The notes under the pieces are model-generated. The model was not told where the DNA came from. It saw only the letters and a list, made by a program, of their open reading frames with translations, and did no database searches. Positions 47,831-62,331 of a stretch of 64,000 nt of DNA are shown here, in pieces. The DNA is taken from NCBI RefSeq assembly GCF_014805685.1, contig NC_060896.1, positions 13,038,889 to 13,102,888 of the forward strand. Reading direction: 5' to 3'. The translations under genes were made by a program, and so were the position numbers. The DNA is from Silurus meridionalis (lineage: Eukaryota > Chordata > Actinopteri > Siluriformes > Siluridae). How positions within the stretch are numbered: position 1 is the stretch's first letter; the number at the start of each line of letters is the position of its first letter.

Positions 47831-47988
47831 GTCAGTTTTTCCCAAAAGTATAGAGTATGAAAAAAGCAAAAAAGCAGATGATTATACATTTATATATATT
47901 ATATTATACATATATATGTGTATATTTATATGTATAATCATCTGCTTTTTATCTTTTTTCATACGCTATACCTTTGGGAAAAACTGAC
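47831..47988. mobile_element. Hairpin MITE-like palindrome
   Basis: Arms of about 57 bp pair almost perfectly: gtcagtttttcccaaaagta at 47831 with tacctttgggaaaaactgac at 47969-47988, and agcagatgattata with tataatcatctgct. The loop of about 45 bp is TA-rich. No coding capacity. Target duplications are not evident. Confidence 0.8.
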
Positions 47989-50900
47989 ACACACACTGTG
48001 TATATTTCAATATAATGTGTGTATATCAAAATGTAATAAAGCTTATTCATATCATTCTTATAACAGCTAATGCTGATTTACACAGAAAAAGTTTTGTGAT
48101 TTATTCTACCACAGCCCTCTCAGAGTGACCTTGGTTTCTTACAGAATTTCTTTAAATGCACATTAGTGTGCAGTTTTGCATCTATTCTCATGAATGCATC
48201 CAATCATCTGGCAGGCACTATATTTGCTGTAAAATTCTCCTTTGATTCTTATCTTTTAGATGCCCTTTCTCAGAGGCACAGATCACAGACTTTGTCCTTT
48301 TTTCCTTCTTATTAATCCATAGCAATGTGATAGTACTGTGTCTCTTTGGCTTCTGCTTTTACCACACTGGCAAAAGGCAGGAATCTAATTGAATTTCTAG
48401 GCATTTAATGTCTGCATTAAAATAATCAAAGCGAGAAAGGCTTGAGTTGTTTATCTTGACCTTGGACGAATTAGGATGTCGGCATTCGCTAAAATGGAAA
48501 GTCCTGAGAAAAACGGAAATTATATTTTGCTCAAACATAAGCATAGCTTAGGCAGTGTATAAACCAGAACAGTGCGCTGCAGGCATCTTTTGCATGGGAG
48601 GTTATTTTACTTTATGATGAACTATCATATTACAGATTATTTTACAAGATATATAGGAGTTGAGCTAAAATGCAGAAGAATTTTTTATTGCTCACAGTAT
48701 GTATATTAATGAGCAGCATTTAAAGACTCAAATAAAAATGGAGCTTGATCCAAACACCAGTCAGTGACATAATATGACATACTGTACCCATTTATCTATT
48801 TAGCTGGCCTTTGGAAAACCCTGATCCCCTATGAGTCTGGTAGTGCATTATTATAAATAGTTTTACTAACCTACATATTCGCTTTTCTGTATTACATATA
48901 CTCAAACAATCCCTTTGCCACTGCCACATGACTTGCTGAATAAACCACATAAATAAATAGTATGGAGAGTGTATATATATAAACAGGGGGCAATTAAACA
49001 AAAATCAAAAAGAATCTGTCTTAGTAAGATGTAGGGACAAAGCGAGCCACCAGAACTTTAATGTACTTATTCAAGTCTCTAATACAGTTCTAGAGGAATG
49101 AAACACCCATATATTTCTTCCCAGTTTTGATGATGTGGTGAGGAGTGCTGTCTAACATCTATCATTTCAATTGGATTAAGATCTGGTAGCTACAATTACC
49201 TTACCATATAGTTTATAACATTATAACATTATTATACTCATCAAACCATTCAGTGTGTCCTTGATCCCTGTAGAGGATGATACTGTCAGCTAGGAAAAGA
49301 CTATTCCATCATGATAGAAATGTTTCATTATAGAATAAAAATTATAATCAGAAAAACTCTATTTATTTACAGTGGCATTTCCCTCTACGGGGACAATTAG
49401 ACCCAAATCTTACCAATAAAATGCCCCCATGAAGTCATCGCTTTTCAAAAATATGCAATCTGTCACTGCTTGAATATAATAATGAAAAAACTAACAAATA
49501 AACCAGTGTTCTTGCAGCAGTCTTCTTCTGAAATGTTGTAACAACAGACAGAAGAGGAACAGAACACAATTCTGAATAAAATCTCCAGTTACCCTCAGGA
49601 CTGAAAAACAATTTGATTAAAAGTTGTTTTCTTTGGTCTCTTCACAAACTGATGGGGCATGTCAATGCAACACTGACAGTTAATTGGACTTGGCAGGGCC
49701 GAGGGTTCATTCGTCAGCATTGTGTGGGGCTCACCTGTGAGGAGCAGGACAATCAATGTCTCCTAGGACGGGCCGTAATCACTGCAACATTGCTGTGGAC
49801 TGCAGGGTTAAACATCAGGAGATTGCAGGTGTATATAGGAGGATCGGAGGAGAGTGCAAATAACGCCACCCACACAAAAAACCTGCACAGACATGCTTTG
49901 ACCTACAGCATATACAAGGATGCCACATTAAAGCATGTACGTAATGCAGCTCCCAACTTGCAGGACCATGCAGAAGTGAAACACATATTTATCAACACTT
50001 CAGAGATGCATTTGGAGTCCTATAGCTGAATCGATTGTCCTGCATAATCCGTTTCACCTGTTTTTTTCAGAAGAGAATGCTCATCTGATAGTTTGGTGAA
50101 ACCCCCTACAGTTTCTCTTTTAGTCCTGGCTGTAATTTAAGTAATACTTTTTTCTTATCTTATTAACAAGAGCTCGAGAGAACATTTATTTATGCATGCT
50201 ATAACATACGTAATAACTAAAACTAGCTTGTCTGGCAGATAACATTAAATGTAACTATAAACGGTTTGAAAGTGCTGTGTCTGTTACGCTAACCGACAAA
50301 TTGCCTTTAAAGTCTGTGACAAATAAATATTTAGTTATTTTACATAGTGCTTTCAAGCCACAAATGGACAACTAATATCACTTAAGTATGTTTAAGTTAT
50401 GGAGTTGTTAAAGGGAACAATATTTAACAGTAAACAAAGAGCTCTAACAGTTGGGTGGTGAGAGAATTATACCCCAAGAACCATTGACCTGTGAGCTAGA
50501 TGAGGTCTGTAATAAATGAAACCATGCACTAACTCATAAAACCCGAAGTCGATTTACACTGCTCTAGCCTCATCTCATCTTAACGGGACCTCGCGTACCA
50601 CCAGAGATTGCAGCTCCAGACCTACAGAATTAACATCTTGGCCCTTGCAATGACGAGCAAAGGCTTCATCAAATGTAATGATCAATGAAATAAATTGAAT
50701 CCTGTAGTGCTCCTCATAAACATGGAAATGAACCACAAAATCAAGAGTGACCAGAGAGTGTGAAATGACCACAACAGAGGTTTTGTTTCACATTAGTATG
50801 CTGTCTGGAGCTGGCAGCAGAAACTGTTACAGCATTTCAGCTATTTTAGACCCACTAACCTTCTCCTGAGGACAAGTAATAAGCCTTTTTAATGTACCCA

Positions 50901-52124
50901 GTAATCATTATTATCTAAAGTCTCCTGGCACTCAAGACAATGTTAAAGTATCGCTCTTTAAGTGTAATGGCAGTGCATCTCTTTGTGGAAATGATAACAG
51001 TGGAAGGAAGCAATGTTGATAACTGTATAATTACAAATGCTGCAATCATTAGCATAATCATTACTGTCACTTATTGACAACAGTATTTTGGAATTCCAGA
51101 TGTCATCAGACTCGATGAAACAAAATTCCTATCAAACACAAAGGTGCAATAAACAATATTTCCATCCTGACTTGATGCCAATGAGCTGACAGGAAAATGA
51201 AATACAGTTAAAACAACTCTATTTGCAAGCATACATATTTGCATCAGTAGCTATCATAAATTAAAGCAATTGGGCTAACACTGCAATATTGCATCATTTG
51301 ATTTATTCTCCATTGAAGTAAACAATTACTGTTCGGCATGCAGTGGAGGAACTCCAGACAGGATTCATTTTCTTATCTAAAATGCAGGGATTTATTACAG
51401 CTAGGGCATCCTTTCCCAAGTGTAGAGAATCTATTGTACAAGCACAATGCAGCTCCATCATTGTGAACGTCATGTTGGAAAACAATTAATACAGTAGAGT
51501 GATGTGGTCATAGTCTGAAAGGTGAAAAGGTCCCAGAATGACCTTTTTTAAGCTTTTTTTGAACAGACAAGTGATGGATTGCACCAAAGTTTTACTTCAT
51601 ATAGCAGAACATGTGTTTTCATCACAACTCCATTCACAAGTGATACAAATGGTTTTAATCATCTCAACATACTGTAGATAGTTTATTCAAAATGCAATAC
51701 ATAGGATGACTACGATTATTCAGTTCAAATTTCTGTCCTTTTCCAGGATTTGGAAATTTTAGGATTGTCTGTGTATACAGAACAACAAAAAAAGCTGCAT
51801 CCCTTTTGAATCAAAAGTCCACTCTCTAAAAACAATGTTAAAACATTTATGGTCCTAAAGCTTTCAACTGTTCATTCATTCTTAAACTTTTGCTGTCTCC
51901 ACTTCTCCTATGTTGGATTTTTCATGAATATGACATTGAACAACTGGAAAATGGTGAGTGAGAAAATATTTTCCTCATTCTGTAATACAAGCTAACAGCT
52001 AAACAACTCACTTTTTCTCCTATTAGATGCATTTGAACTAGTCCCTCTTTTATGCAACATATGTAGACACAATAATTATCACCTGAAATGCTAAACCAGG
52101 GGAAACATATTCAATATAAACATA

Positions 52125-52300
52125 CACTATGGCTAAAAAAACGTGGACACATGACCTTCACATACAGAAAATTCTCATCTTTTTCCAAAATCTTGAGCAT
52201 TAATGGGGGCCCATGCTTTTCCACACCAACCCTGGCAAGGTCTGATAAAGCCTTTATAGGGCCTTGCTTTTTGCAAAACTTGTAAGATAGTGAACATTCA
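52125..52300 (+). mobile_element. Partial Tc1-related fragment
   Basis: acactatggctaaaaaaacg and tggacacatgacc resemble the terminus of the family seen at 46438-46868, followed by gggggcccatgcttttccac and tttatagggccttgc. The opposite terminus is missing. Confidence 0.5.
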
Positions 52301-55300
52301 CATTTTCAACTCTTCTCTTTCAGCTAAGGTAAAACACAACTACAGTGATTTATTCAACCAACTGCATGCATTTCTCTAATCACAGATGGACATGCACATC
52401 TGTCAACTGCTTATATCTGTCTAATCACAGATGGATGCAAACAAACTTTGTCCAAGAAACCTCAGCAATTACAGCAAATCCCCCTGAGGTCAGCTGAGGA
52501 TGGCAACAAACAGCAGTCCTTGTGAGCTATTCACTTTTAACAGTAGAGATATGGTCCAAGCAGTAACTGTAGCAAGCTTGTGGGATTAAGGGGCTCAGCT
52601 CAGTGTTTTGGGACTTTTGGGCCATTGGGCCAGCGGCACACCCAGTGACTAACTCAAGCCCTCCTAAGGAAATGCCTCTGACACTTTTTTTTTTAATTAA
52701 GTGAAAAAAAATCATCTTGTAATCTATAAGAGCTCTATTTACCTCTATTTACCTCTATTACCTCATACTGTTGCACATTAATATGAAAACACTCTATGTA
52801 CAAATCTATCACGTTCACTCTATGCTATAATGAGTGATCTTATTAATTAAAGTATGTTTTGTTGTGTACACATGCAGTTTAAATGAATGCTTCTAGCTGA
52901 GGTGTCATTGTGTTTGGAATGCACAATTACAGTGAGCAATCAGGTGCTGCCCGTTCTTCTTCTTCATCATCTTCTTCTTCTGTCACCTTCTCTGTACGCA
53001 GGTTGCTAAGTGATGAGAGGGAAGGACCAATAGAGATAAACTTACACATGCATGCATGCACATGAAAGGGATTTTGGGTGCATCCTGCTGTGAAGTGCCT
53101 GTGCTGTATGTGTGAGAGAGAGCAATAGCGATGGCACCACATAACTGGTAAGGACCAGAGAGTGGAAGAAGGGAAGGCAGAAGGAGGAATGATTAAGGAG
53201 AGAATGATTTATTTAATGGCTTTATTGATGGCTGCAGAGATAAGAAGAAAGGAGTCGTTTTATTTTTTTCTCTTTCTTAGCCTCAATATCTGTCCTCTAT
53301 CTTTACTGAGGGCCTCTTCCCACACTGTTTCCTCTTTTAATGCATTGAACTGAAATTTAATTAGATTTAGAGCTGGGCATAAAAAAATCCTTAGTTTAAA
53401 AAGTGATATGTTTATAAGTATTTTGGGGTGGTCTTGGAGAAATAGCCTGTTTAACCCTCTCAAATTATTTTACACCACACCAAATTGCAGTCTCTCTTTT
53501 TTTTTCCCCCTCACTCTAACAAAGTAGCATGTAAGTGTACTGCTGAGGGTTGTGGATTGACAGCATCTGTGTGAGAGTCTCTGCTGATGAATGAGATGTC
53601 CATGAGCAGGCGAAATTCCCACTGCTCCTTCCAATTCTCAACTCCATCTAAACCCTTGCTTCAGCACTACTTACTCTCATCCACTCTCATACAGAGTAAC
53701 ATCATTGAAACCTTCCCTTTGGAACTCTTCTATTAGCACTTATCAGTGTAGTGTATATGTGGTGTGCTTAGGGGTTTGACTAGAAGATCCACATGATCAT
53801 TCCAAAAAGCATATGCCGACAGCATGCAAAAAAATGTATACCTATACTTTTAGACTTATGCAAGACTCATAATAGTTTTATCAAAAATAAGGCAAGTACA
53901 GTATTATGATTTGGAATTTTGTTTAAAGAAACCTAGGTTTCTGTTTATACCATGTTATTATATCTTATATATTTTGGTTATATAACCCAGTTCTTTTTGG
54001 TTGACACTTGGTTGCAAAACAAAGGAAGGAGATTTACCCTGCAGAAACTCGCTATTGCTGAAGATATCCCAAAATGGTCAGCCTAAAGATGTATGAGTTT
54101 ACTGTAAAAGGTCCAACTTAGAAACTAATAAATATATAATAAATAAATACAAAAAAAATGGGTTACTACAATTGCCACAGTTTGTACTCAGGATTTACAC
54201 AAGTCTCCATCAGTAAACAGCTTATAACTTCATGACAAATGATATAATTAATTTCCTGGTCACACAATAGCACTTTTTTTCAGTGTCACCCAGATGAGGA
54301 TGGGTTCCCTTCTGGCTCCTTTAAAAATGTCCTACTGACTTGCTCATAAATGTAAAGGGAAACATTTATAGGAATACATTTTAAATGTATATCCTGAATC
54401 TCTTTGTCTCATTGTTAAAACTATTTAAAAAAAAATACAATAGAAGTAAATTAAATTTAATTGGATTAAGCAGGAGACCTGTTCATAAATGTAAGGGCTC
54501 TGTGCAACTAATGGTGCAAAACCATTAATAGCAATGCTAAAAATAAAAATTAAATATTTGATTATATATTCAAATCAAAGATTTTCACCAGACAAACTAA
54601 ACTTCTACCAAGAAACTCACAGAACTCAGAATTCTCTTTATTCATCCATTCAACTATTAATTCTCAAAGCTTTGAACAAATTTTCAAATGGAATTGAACT
54701 CCGTTGGCAAAGGAATGGAGAAAAACATCTTGCATATGCAAATGTCGAACATGTGAGTGAAAGGAAGTGATTTATTGCAGCTCTAAATAAATCTTCTGGC
54801 TGCATTGACAATGATATTGTTTGCGCATTTTTAGCACTATCCGCTCATCCGATCATCTTCATTCTCTTTAGTCTGTGATTAGTCAGAAGTAATATGCTCC
54901 GGTGACTCAGTTTACAGCAGATGCCTATCCAGCAGGAATAAACCAATAATACTGTAACCAAGTGTAAACTTACTTCATATCTTCCTTCTCTGTACCTCTT
55001 TCTTTGGTTTCTTCCATGTCTCCCTCTTCTTGGTGCTGACCTATATTGCAGACTCCTAGAGAGTGTTGCTCTATTAACGAGTGCTGGATGGTTCCTTTGA
55101 TGCAAATCCAAATAACCAAAACACAGCATGGCACTTCAGCCCTGGGGCTTGGTGCCACATACAACAGCACTATTTTTTTAAAAACCCATCATCATCACCA
55201 GTGCTTACCAACACACCCTCCTTTCCAACCAACACTGCACACAATACACAAAATACCACCAAGGACAAACAAGTTTATTTCACAATAATGCCTCACATCC

Positions 55301-56943
55301 CACACCAGGGTTAAGAAGTTGTGCCTGAGCACTGCTATTAAAAATCTGTTTAATTTGTCTTTGACAGAATCCACATATCTTTGTCTATCATTAAAGCTCA
55401 CTAACGCTCTGACATGCATTAGGGGGAGACAGAAGGAGAAAAAGAAAAAAGGAAATTTACAGGGAATGGTATAAAAAAACATGATGCACCATTTTTGTGC
55501 AAGGGAAAAGGGCAGATTTAATTTAAAAATTGGCACTCATTCCTGATTTCTGCAGATGAAAGCTCATAAATGAAAAGGACTGGACCCATGCCTGGCATGG
55601 AAATAGGAAAGTTATGAATAATGCTTAGGTTTCAATCACCAGGTCTGTTTATATGAGGGTCGATTATAATAGCACCTGCATGGAGAAAAACATGACCACA
55701 CACCAAGACAGACACACCCTGAGAGATCCGCTGTTATTCTTCTATTCCCTTTCAGCAAGCACCTTCTCGAAAGGCTGCATGGCAATTCTCCACAGGAAGT
55801 CGGTATAGGTCATTAGCAGCATCCATGTTTCCATTTGAGCAATGTGGCTATTGCTACTGAGTCGGCTGCTGATTTACAGGCTGCCGGTAATCATGAAATG
55901 GCTCTTTTGTTAATGAAAATGGCCAATAGATCCTTACACCGCTTAGGAACCAGTGCTTCTATCATCCATCATTCATTGGTAAATATGTGTATTGAAAGAG
56001 GCACATGAACCACGCAAAGCCAAACAGGTCAGCACTAGATTGAACAAACTGGGTCAAAATGGAGGTCAGGAAATCAAACGTTTGCTCATGTCACTATGCA
56101 TTAAATAGGATTTACAGTGTACTGAAAATGATGAGCACTGCAGAGGTGTTGATTAACTAAATGTTGATTATATTCTACCTTAAACACTAGAAGGGTTGGC
56201 CAGCTCTGTCTTGACCCAGAGGAGGGGAAGTTTGTTTATCCTCCACACCCATGTTTCTCTCCAGACATAAATATTGAAAGAGTCAATACTCTCACCTAAC
56301 TTCTTCTTTCTATAGAGTTATCTTTATCTCTTTCTTTAGAATCTCCTAAGACTTCAGCAGTTCAGCTGATTGAGGACTGAATAATCCAGTTCTCCCCAAG
56401 AGTACCCTGATCTACAGTAGTAGAAGTAAATGCTGGGGACAAGGAAAGGGTTATTTCCACTGTGGATCAATGCTTCTTTCAGACCATTCAGACCCATTCA
56501 GATAGAGTCTGGGTCCACCGCAGCACTGACCAAGATAAAAAATGTATATTAATTCTCATTTAGATTAAAACTCAAAGGCTATAAAATGCTTTAGCTAATG
56601 TGTTGAGATTTGCTCCGGTACTGAAACTAACAACTAAACAAAATACAAGCTGATCCTCTTGCTTCTGTGTGAATATGTATGCTGCCTTCCCATAGCTTTA
56701 CAATAATCACTTGTTGACCTTTAAGTGTTGAACCCAAAGATCATTCTTCATTTCTTGGTTTTTAAGCACTGCTCTCATTTCAGAGAGATCCCTGCTGTTT
56801 TGGTCTCTAGGCTTTTGAGCCTTGAGATTACAGCATGAGAGTTGAATACCATTGTAGCGTAAATGTGATTGTGGAGAGCTTTCCTCCTGTGCTGTTTTCT
56901 CTGTAATAGATTGAGAGCTCCAGCAGGCAGACTGTGGTCTCTA

Positions 56944-57156
<213 letters not shown>

Positions 57157-58741
57157 TCAGACATACAATATTCACAAGCAGTGTATGCCAGAGACAGTGG
57201 AATTTGCCATAGCAGTTTGCCGAATAAATATACAGATGCAGGAGACATTGTGATATAATTATAATTAAATACTGAATTAGCTAGAAAAGCTGGATTAAAG
57301 AATGTACTGACTTTGGTTTAAACCTTTGAATGTTAACAATTTCTTTAAACCCATGTACTGGATAAATGTCCAAGCTGGCCACTAGCCAAACTAGGCAGTC
57401 ATCTCTTTATGACCCTTCTGAACATGGCCACTCTCATTGGCACTTTAATTCAAACCCATATTAAATAGTGAATGACTCTATAAGAGCTTATGTCCTTGGT
57501 CAGGTTAACACAATGTGTCTCTCTAGCGCCGTCTGCAAAGAGCTAAAGTAAGCTACAGCAAGCACGGTTAAACGAGCTGTAAATCTCTTCAAATTTGATC
57601 AGGCTGCATTCTGCCCAATCTCTAATGCGTCTCCTGCCTGGGCTCCAGCACCATTTACCTAGCATGGAGCTGTCTTGATCACTCCTATTGAGAAACATGG
57701 CTGCAAATTGATTGGCGAAACGCATTAGTATTCCTGGCCCCCGCTTTTAGTCATAGGTTCAGATTCAAGCTGGTAATAAAATGACTTACATGAAGGCTTT
57801 GCCATGGTGACAGCTTTTCCCCCTGTGTTGTTGTTATTCTTTTTTTTTTCTGCCTCATAGGACTTGCCTTATTAAAAAAGCATGGGGAAGCATGGAGATG
57901 TGCATTTTGCATGAATAATGTTGAGATAATTAAGGTCACCTGGCCAGCAGGACTCAAACAGACATGCTCTTATCTGAAGCAGGAAACACTCAAGCCCTAA
58001 TGTTTCCGGAACATTCAACTAAGATTAGAATCAGCGTTGACTCTTTAAAATATGGGGAGAGACACCACAGGAAAAACGTAGCATGTGCAGTTTGTCCTTT
58101 CTTCAATATGCAAGTATTTGGTCAAGCAACTATTAACAAAAGGGTAAAAAAAATAAAAAATAAAAAAAAATAATTTACAAATATTGTGGATGTTTGAATA
58201 AAACAGGGAAAATATGAATAATATAGGACTGATATACATATACTCCATTAACTTTATTAGAAACAATAATTCAGCCAATTATGTGATAGCAGGACAATGC
58301 AAATCAGATAAACATGTTGATGTTCATAGCAAACTTAGAATTAAGAAGTTGAGTCGGTGTGACTTTGACTTTTGCATGGAGGTTCGTCCAAGAATAGGCT
58401 GGTATGAGTAATTCATTGATTGCTTATCTCATGGGATTTTTACACAAAACAGTCTCTAGAGTTTATCTAGAATGGTGCAAACAACAACAACAAGAACAAA
58501 CATTAAGTTAACTAGCAATCTTTGTAATCAGGGAATGCAACAAATGACAACTTTGAGTTGGATGTGATGCAATTTTTTTAAGATAAAAAAATCACCTTGT
58601 CAAGCTTTTAACTGTTCATTTCTGTGTGTCTTTGCCTGGTGTGAGTGGGAGCATTTGTGGTCTCCTTCAAATCAAGGTTTAATGTGCATTTCTGCTCACC
58701 ATGTTTGTAAAGGGAAGAGGAATAGCCATTATTTGCCACAT

Positions 58742-58868
58742 ATACACTGAAATTCTTTTCTTTACATATTCCTTGTTAAGGGCCTTGCTCTTGGCAATAC
58801 TGGGGCTTGAACCTACAACCTTCTGATTAGTATCCCAGTGCCTTAACAACTGAGCTGCCGCATTTAAG
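58742..58868 (-). mobile_element. tRNA-derived SINE fragment
   Basis: On the minus strand the sequence reads gcggcagctcagttgttaag, then gcactgggatactaatcaga, aggttgtaggttcaagcccc and gcaaggcccttaacaagg. The A box (agctcagttgttaag) and B box (ggttcaagccc) are in tRNA spacing, and the tail resembles widespread fish SINEs. It is truncated at its 3' side and has no clear target duplication. Confidence 0.75.
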
Positions 58869-59529
58869 AGTGCTTTTATGAGATACAGATGTCCTGTCAA
58901 CTTAGACCAATCTGTTCCTCTCTCTCATTAAACCTTAACCTGCAAACAATCTACCCACAGGACGTGTTTTTTGCTTTTCACAGCATACTGCTTACACTTT
59001 AAAGTCTGTTGTGTGTAAAAATAGACTTAAATACATATATATGTATTTAAGTACACATATATGGTTCAAGTACCACCTAAACATTGTTGCATATTAATTA
59101 CATGCTTTTATAGTAACAATATTTGTTAAGAGGTGTGGGCTTTGTTTTTAGCAAAATAATGCTTGCTGTCACCCTGCATCTATTGTTTAGAAATGGTTTG
59201 AGGAACATGGTATAGAGTTCAAGTTATTCAGTTGGGCTGCATGGCCTTCCCCATGATTCGAACACACACCTTTCATCAATTCAGATAAGCAACCCCAATT
59301 CCAAAATGTTTGGGACACTGGGTAAAATATTAATTAATAGAGCATGCAATGATCTTATAAATCCATATTCTATTCAGAATTTAACAAAAAAACATATTAC
59401 GGTTTAAACTGAGAATATATATGACTTTAAAGAGCAAAATAGGGACTTTTTTAATTGGATGGCTGCAACAGGTCTCAAAAAAGTTGGGCCATGTTTACTA
59501 TCGTGAAGCATCATGTCTTCTGTCCATAT

Positions 59530-60257
59530 CAGATATGGCAAAAGTACACACATCCTTCACTCAAGTAGAAGTATATGTACTTTTGTCTCAAAAGACTCTG
59601 GTAAAAGTACCGACTACACTTTTTCACTCAAGTTAAAGTAAAGAAGTTTGGGCTCTGACTTGTACTTAAGTAAAAAGTAGCTATTACTACTAACTGATTC
59701 AGTGTCACACTGGTAACTGGACTCCACATCATATTGATATATTATTACAAACTAACTTCTAATTTTGTATCTAATGAATGTAACCAGGCTGAACAACCAC
59801 CAAATAGAAACACAAGCAGAGAAAAGATGATGATGATCAGTTATGTTTACTTCACTGACCCTCTGTCTCATCCACGTTTGCTATACTTCCTGTTGCCTTC
59901 TGCCTTGCTTGTTGTTGGCTTTATAGATTAGCCTACGTCTGTGGTGTGTGATTGCCAGAAAATTATACACCAGTGGTAGGTTGAAAAAGCTGCACAATGA
60001 CAAGAAATAGGTTGATGGGCTTAAAACAGTGCGCAATGAGAGGAAAAAATATTGATCATGTCTCAAAATAGATTAAAACTAAAGTAATGAGTCTGTTTTA
60101 AAAATGTAATAAGTAGAAAGTACAAATATTTTTTCAAAAATTTAATGAGTGAAAGTAAAAAGTAAAATCAATAAATAGTGACATAAGGTACTGATACCAG
60201 AAAAATCTTTTTAAGTACAATAACAAAGTATTTGTTCTTCATAACTTCCCATCTCTG
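59530..60257 (-). mobile_element. hAT-type MITE nested in the Tc1-like element (728 bp)
   Basis: Ends cagatatgg and ccatctctg are flanked by gtccatat (59522-59529) and gcccatat (60258-60265), an 8 bp target duplication with one mismatch. In reverse orientation it follows the element at 11648-12287 along its length (cagagatgggaagttatgaa, then tttttctggtatcagtac). No transposase frame. Confidence 0.88.
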
Positions 60258-60884
60258 GCCCATATACATCAGAGAACTGAGAAGAGGAATGTTGTCCCAT
60301 ATGTGTCTGATACAGTATGCATTGTCTTGAGCATTCCCTGAAACAGACTTTTTCTAGATGGAAGAATTTGTTGCTCTAAAACCTTTGTATACCGTTCAGC
60401 ATTGTTGGAGGCTTTCCAAATGTGCAAGCTGCCCATTCCACAGGCACTAATACACTCCCACACTCCCATACCATCAGAGATCTGGCTTTTTGAACTGAGT
60501 GAAGATAACAAGCAGGATGGTTTCTCTCCTCATTATTCCACAGGAGGACAATCAGACAAATCAAAAAATAAATTAGAATTTTGATTTGTCTGACCACAAA
60601 ACAGTTTTCCACTTTGTCTCAGTACATTTTAAATGAACTATGGCCCAGAGAGAATAGCAACATTTCTGGATCATGTTCACACATGCCTTCTTCTTTGTAT
60701 GATAAGATTTTACCTGCATTTGTGGATGAAATGGCAAACTGTTTTCATGGACAATCATTTCTGGAGGTGCTAATGAGCCCGTGCAGTGATTTCCACTAAA
60801 GCATCATGAAATCATGGGCATCCAACATTGATTATTGCCCTTGTTCCTTGTGCAAAGAGTTTTCTCCAGATTCTTAGTTGGGGG

Positions 60885-61315
60885 CAGCACAGGGCAAAAA
60901 ATAAATAAATAAAGTGTATTTAAAATGCATTTAATTGTGCAATAAAATGATTTAGGGTGATATTTGTACATGAAATGGAGCTCTCATTAACATATCCAAA
61001 TTTGTGGGCTGCTCTGAAAATATTTCTTACTCATCCAGTGATGGTAGCTGAAGCAGAGAGGAGCTTTTCAAAACAGAAACTAATCAATGCGGTAGATGTT
61101 GGGTCATGGTGTGGTTTACACAGGCCGTCATTTAAGCGAGAACCACTATTGGTGATTGGTGGTATCTGTTTAGCACGAACATACAGTTTAGCATCAATTT
61201 TGAAAGGACTAAATGATGGAAGAAACTCCTGTCTCGAACTCGCCACAACACCCGTGGCCTTATTTGCACTATTTTTTTAAGTCGTTGAAAAGAAGGTTTT
61301 GGGCTCATGATTAAT

Positions 61316-61361
<46 letters not shown>

Positions 61362-61600
61362 GATAGTTAAAATAAATTAGTGTTTAACTTATTAATATTA
61401 TTCTATTAATAGATCAGTGTGCTATTAGTAACATTGGAGTCTTTTCACATAAACTGAGTTGATTAAGCAAAGATTCTTGTGATAAAAATAATAATATGAA
61501 TATTATAGCCATAATAAATCATTGTAGTTTGATACTTAAGTACATTTGAAGGCAAAAACCATTGTACCTTTACTCAAGTGAAAGTTTAGAGAGAGCACAT
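60885..61600 (+). pseudogene. hAT transposase C-terminal remnant with adjacent simple repeat
   Basis: A plus-strand frame (60957-61280) reads YPNLWAALKIFLTHPVMVAE and AERSFSKQKLI, the hAT dimerisation-domain signature (RIFLTLPVTVASAERSFSKLKLI in relatives). After KLI the frame continues into unrelated sequence, so the domain is cut. An (AAT)n tract follows. It could be the 3' end of the same hAT lineage as the 5' fragments at 34735 and 42815, but that is inference. Confidence 0.72.
61317..61361. repeat. (AAT)n microsatellite
   Basis: About 15 AAT units. Confidence 0.95.
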
Positions 61601-62331
61601 ATTATTTTACCTGCTGTATCTCCACCTGTTACCTGTTGTCAATTAACCTAATTAGTTGCAAAACGTTTCTTCAACTGTTACCTTTTAATATCATTATTTT
61701 TTGCAAACTACTGTTGCCCCATCCTGACTTATAAGAGAGGTTTGCAGCTATCCTTAAAATAGTACATTTCATCTGTTAAAACATTTTATAGGTTTTCTAT
61801 GTTCTATTGTGCATAAAATATAGGTTTATTTGCAAAAATTGCAATTTGTTTTTATTTACATTAATTTGGGTATATATATATGTGCACACCAAAAACAATC
61901 CATTTTATTATTATGCTAGCAATATGGAGTCTTTAGCATTTTATGTCCAGGTTCAAGAATTTCTCTTAAAAAGATCAAATCCTGGCAATTCTGCATATCG
62001 AGAGAGTGAATGAATGAAGGATGGAAGGAATGAAGACATTTGTTAAAGCAGCTGAAATAAGTAAAACAGTTAAGTAGATCATATCTTTTCAAAAATTAAA
62101 TATTAAATGTAAATCATTTTTTTATCAATATACTAATTGGTTGCATTCATTTTATATTTATTTTAATTTGATATATTTTATTTTTATAAAATATTATAAA
62201 ATATTATTTTGTATATTATTTAAACAGCCATTTTTTTATTGCTTTAAAAATTTAAACTGTTTATGTTCACAAATGTTGTAATAATAAACTGACTTTAAAA
62301 CGAGGTACGAGCTACACCCCTAATATATAGC

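Larger units (their letters stand above)
59290..61872 (-). mobile_element. Tc1-like element split by two nested insertions
   Basis: The left terminus, aaccccaattccaaaatgtt at 59291, and a degenerate right terminus near 61850-61872 bracket a minus-strand transposase remnant. Its pieces read CYLHSVQKARSLMVWECGSV and ISACGMGSLHIWKASNNAERY, then KVLEQQILPSRKSLFQGM (about 60560-60330). A hAT MITE (59530-60257) interrupts the left part and a hAT-related block (about 60885-61600) the right. After the second interruption the family sequence resumes with ctgttacctgttgtcaatta and cctgacttataagag. Frames are broken throughout. Confidence 0.75.

Noticed and set aside
49613..50029. A 138-codon plus-strand frame as a gene
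   Set aside because: No motif, family resemblance or supporting structure seen; retained only as intron sequence.
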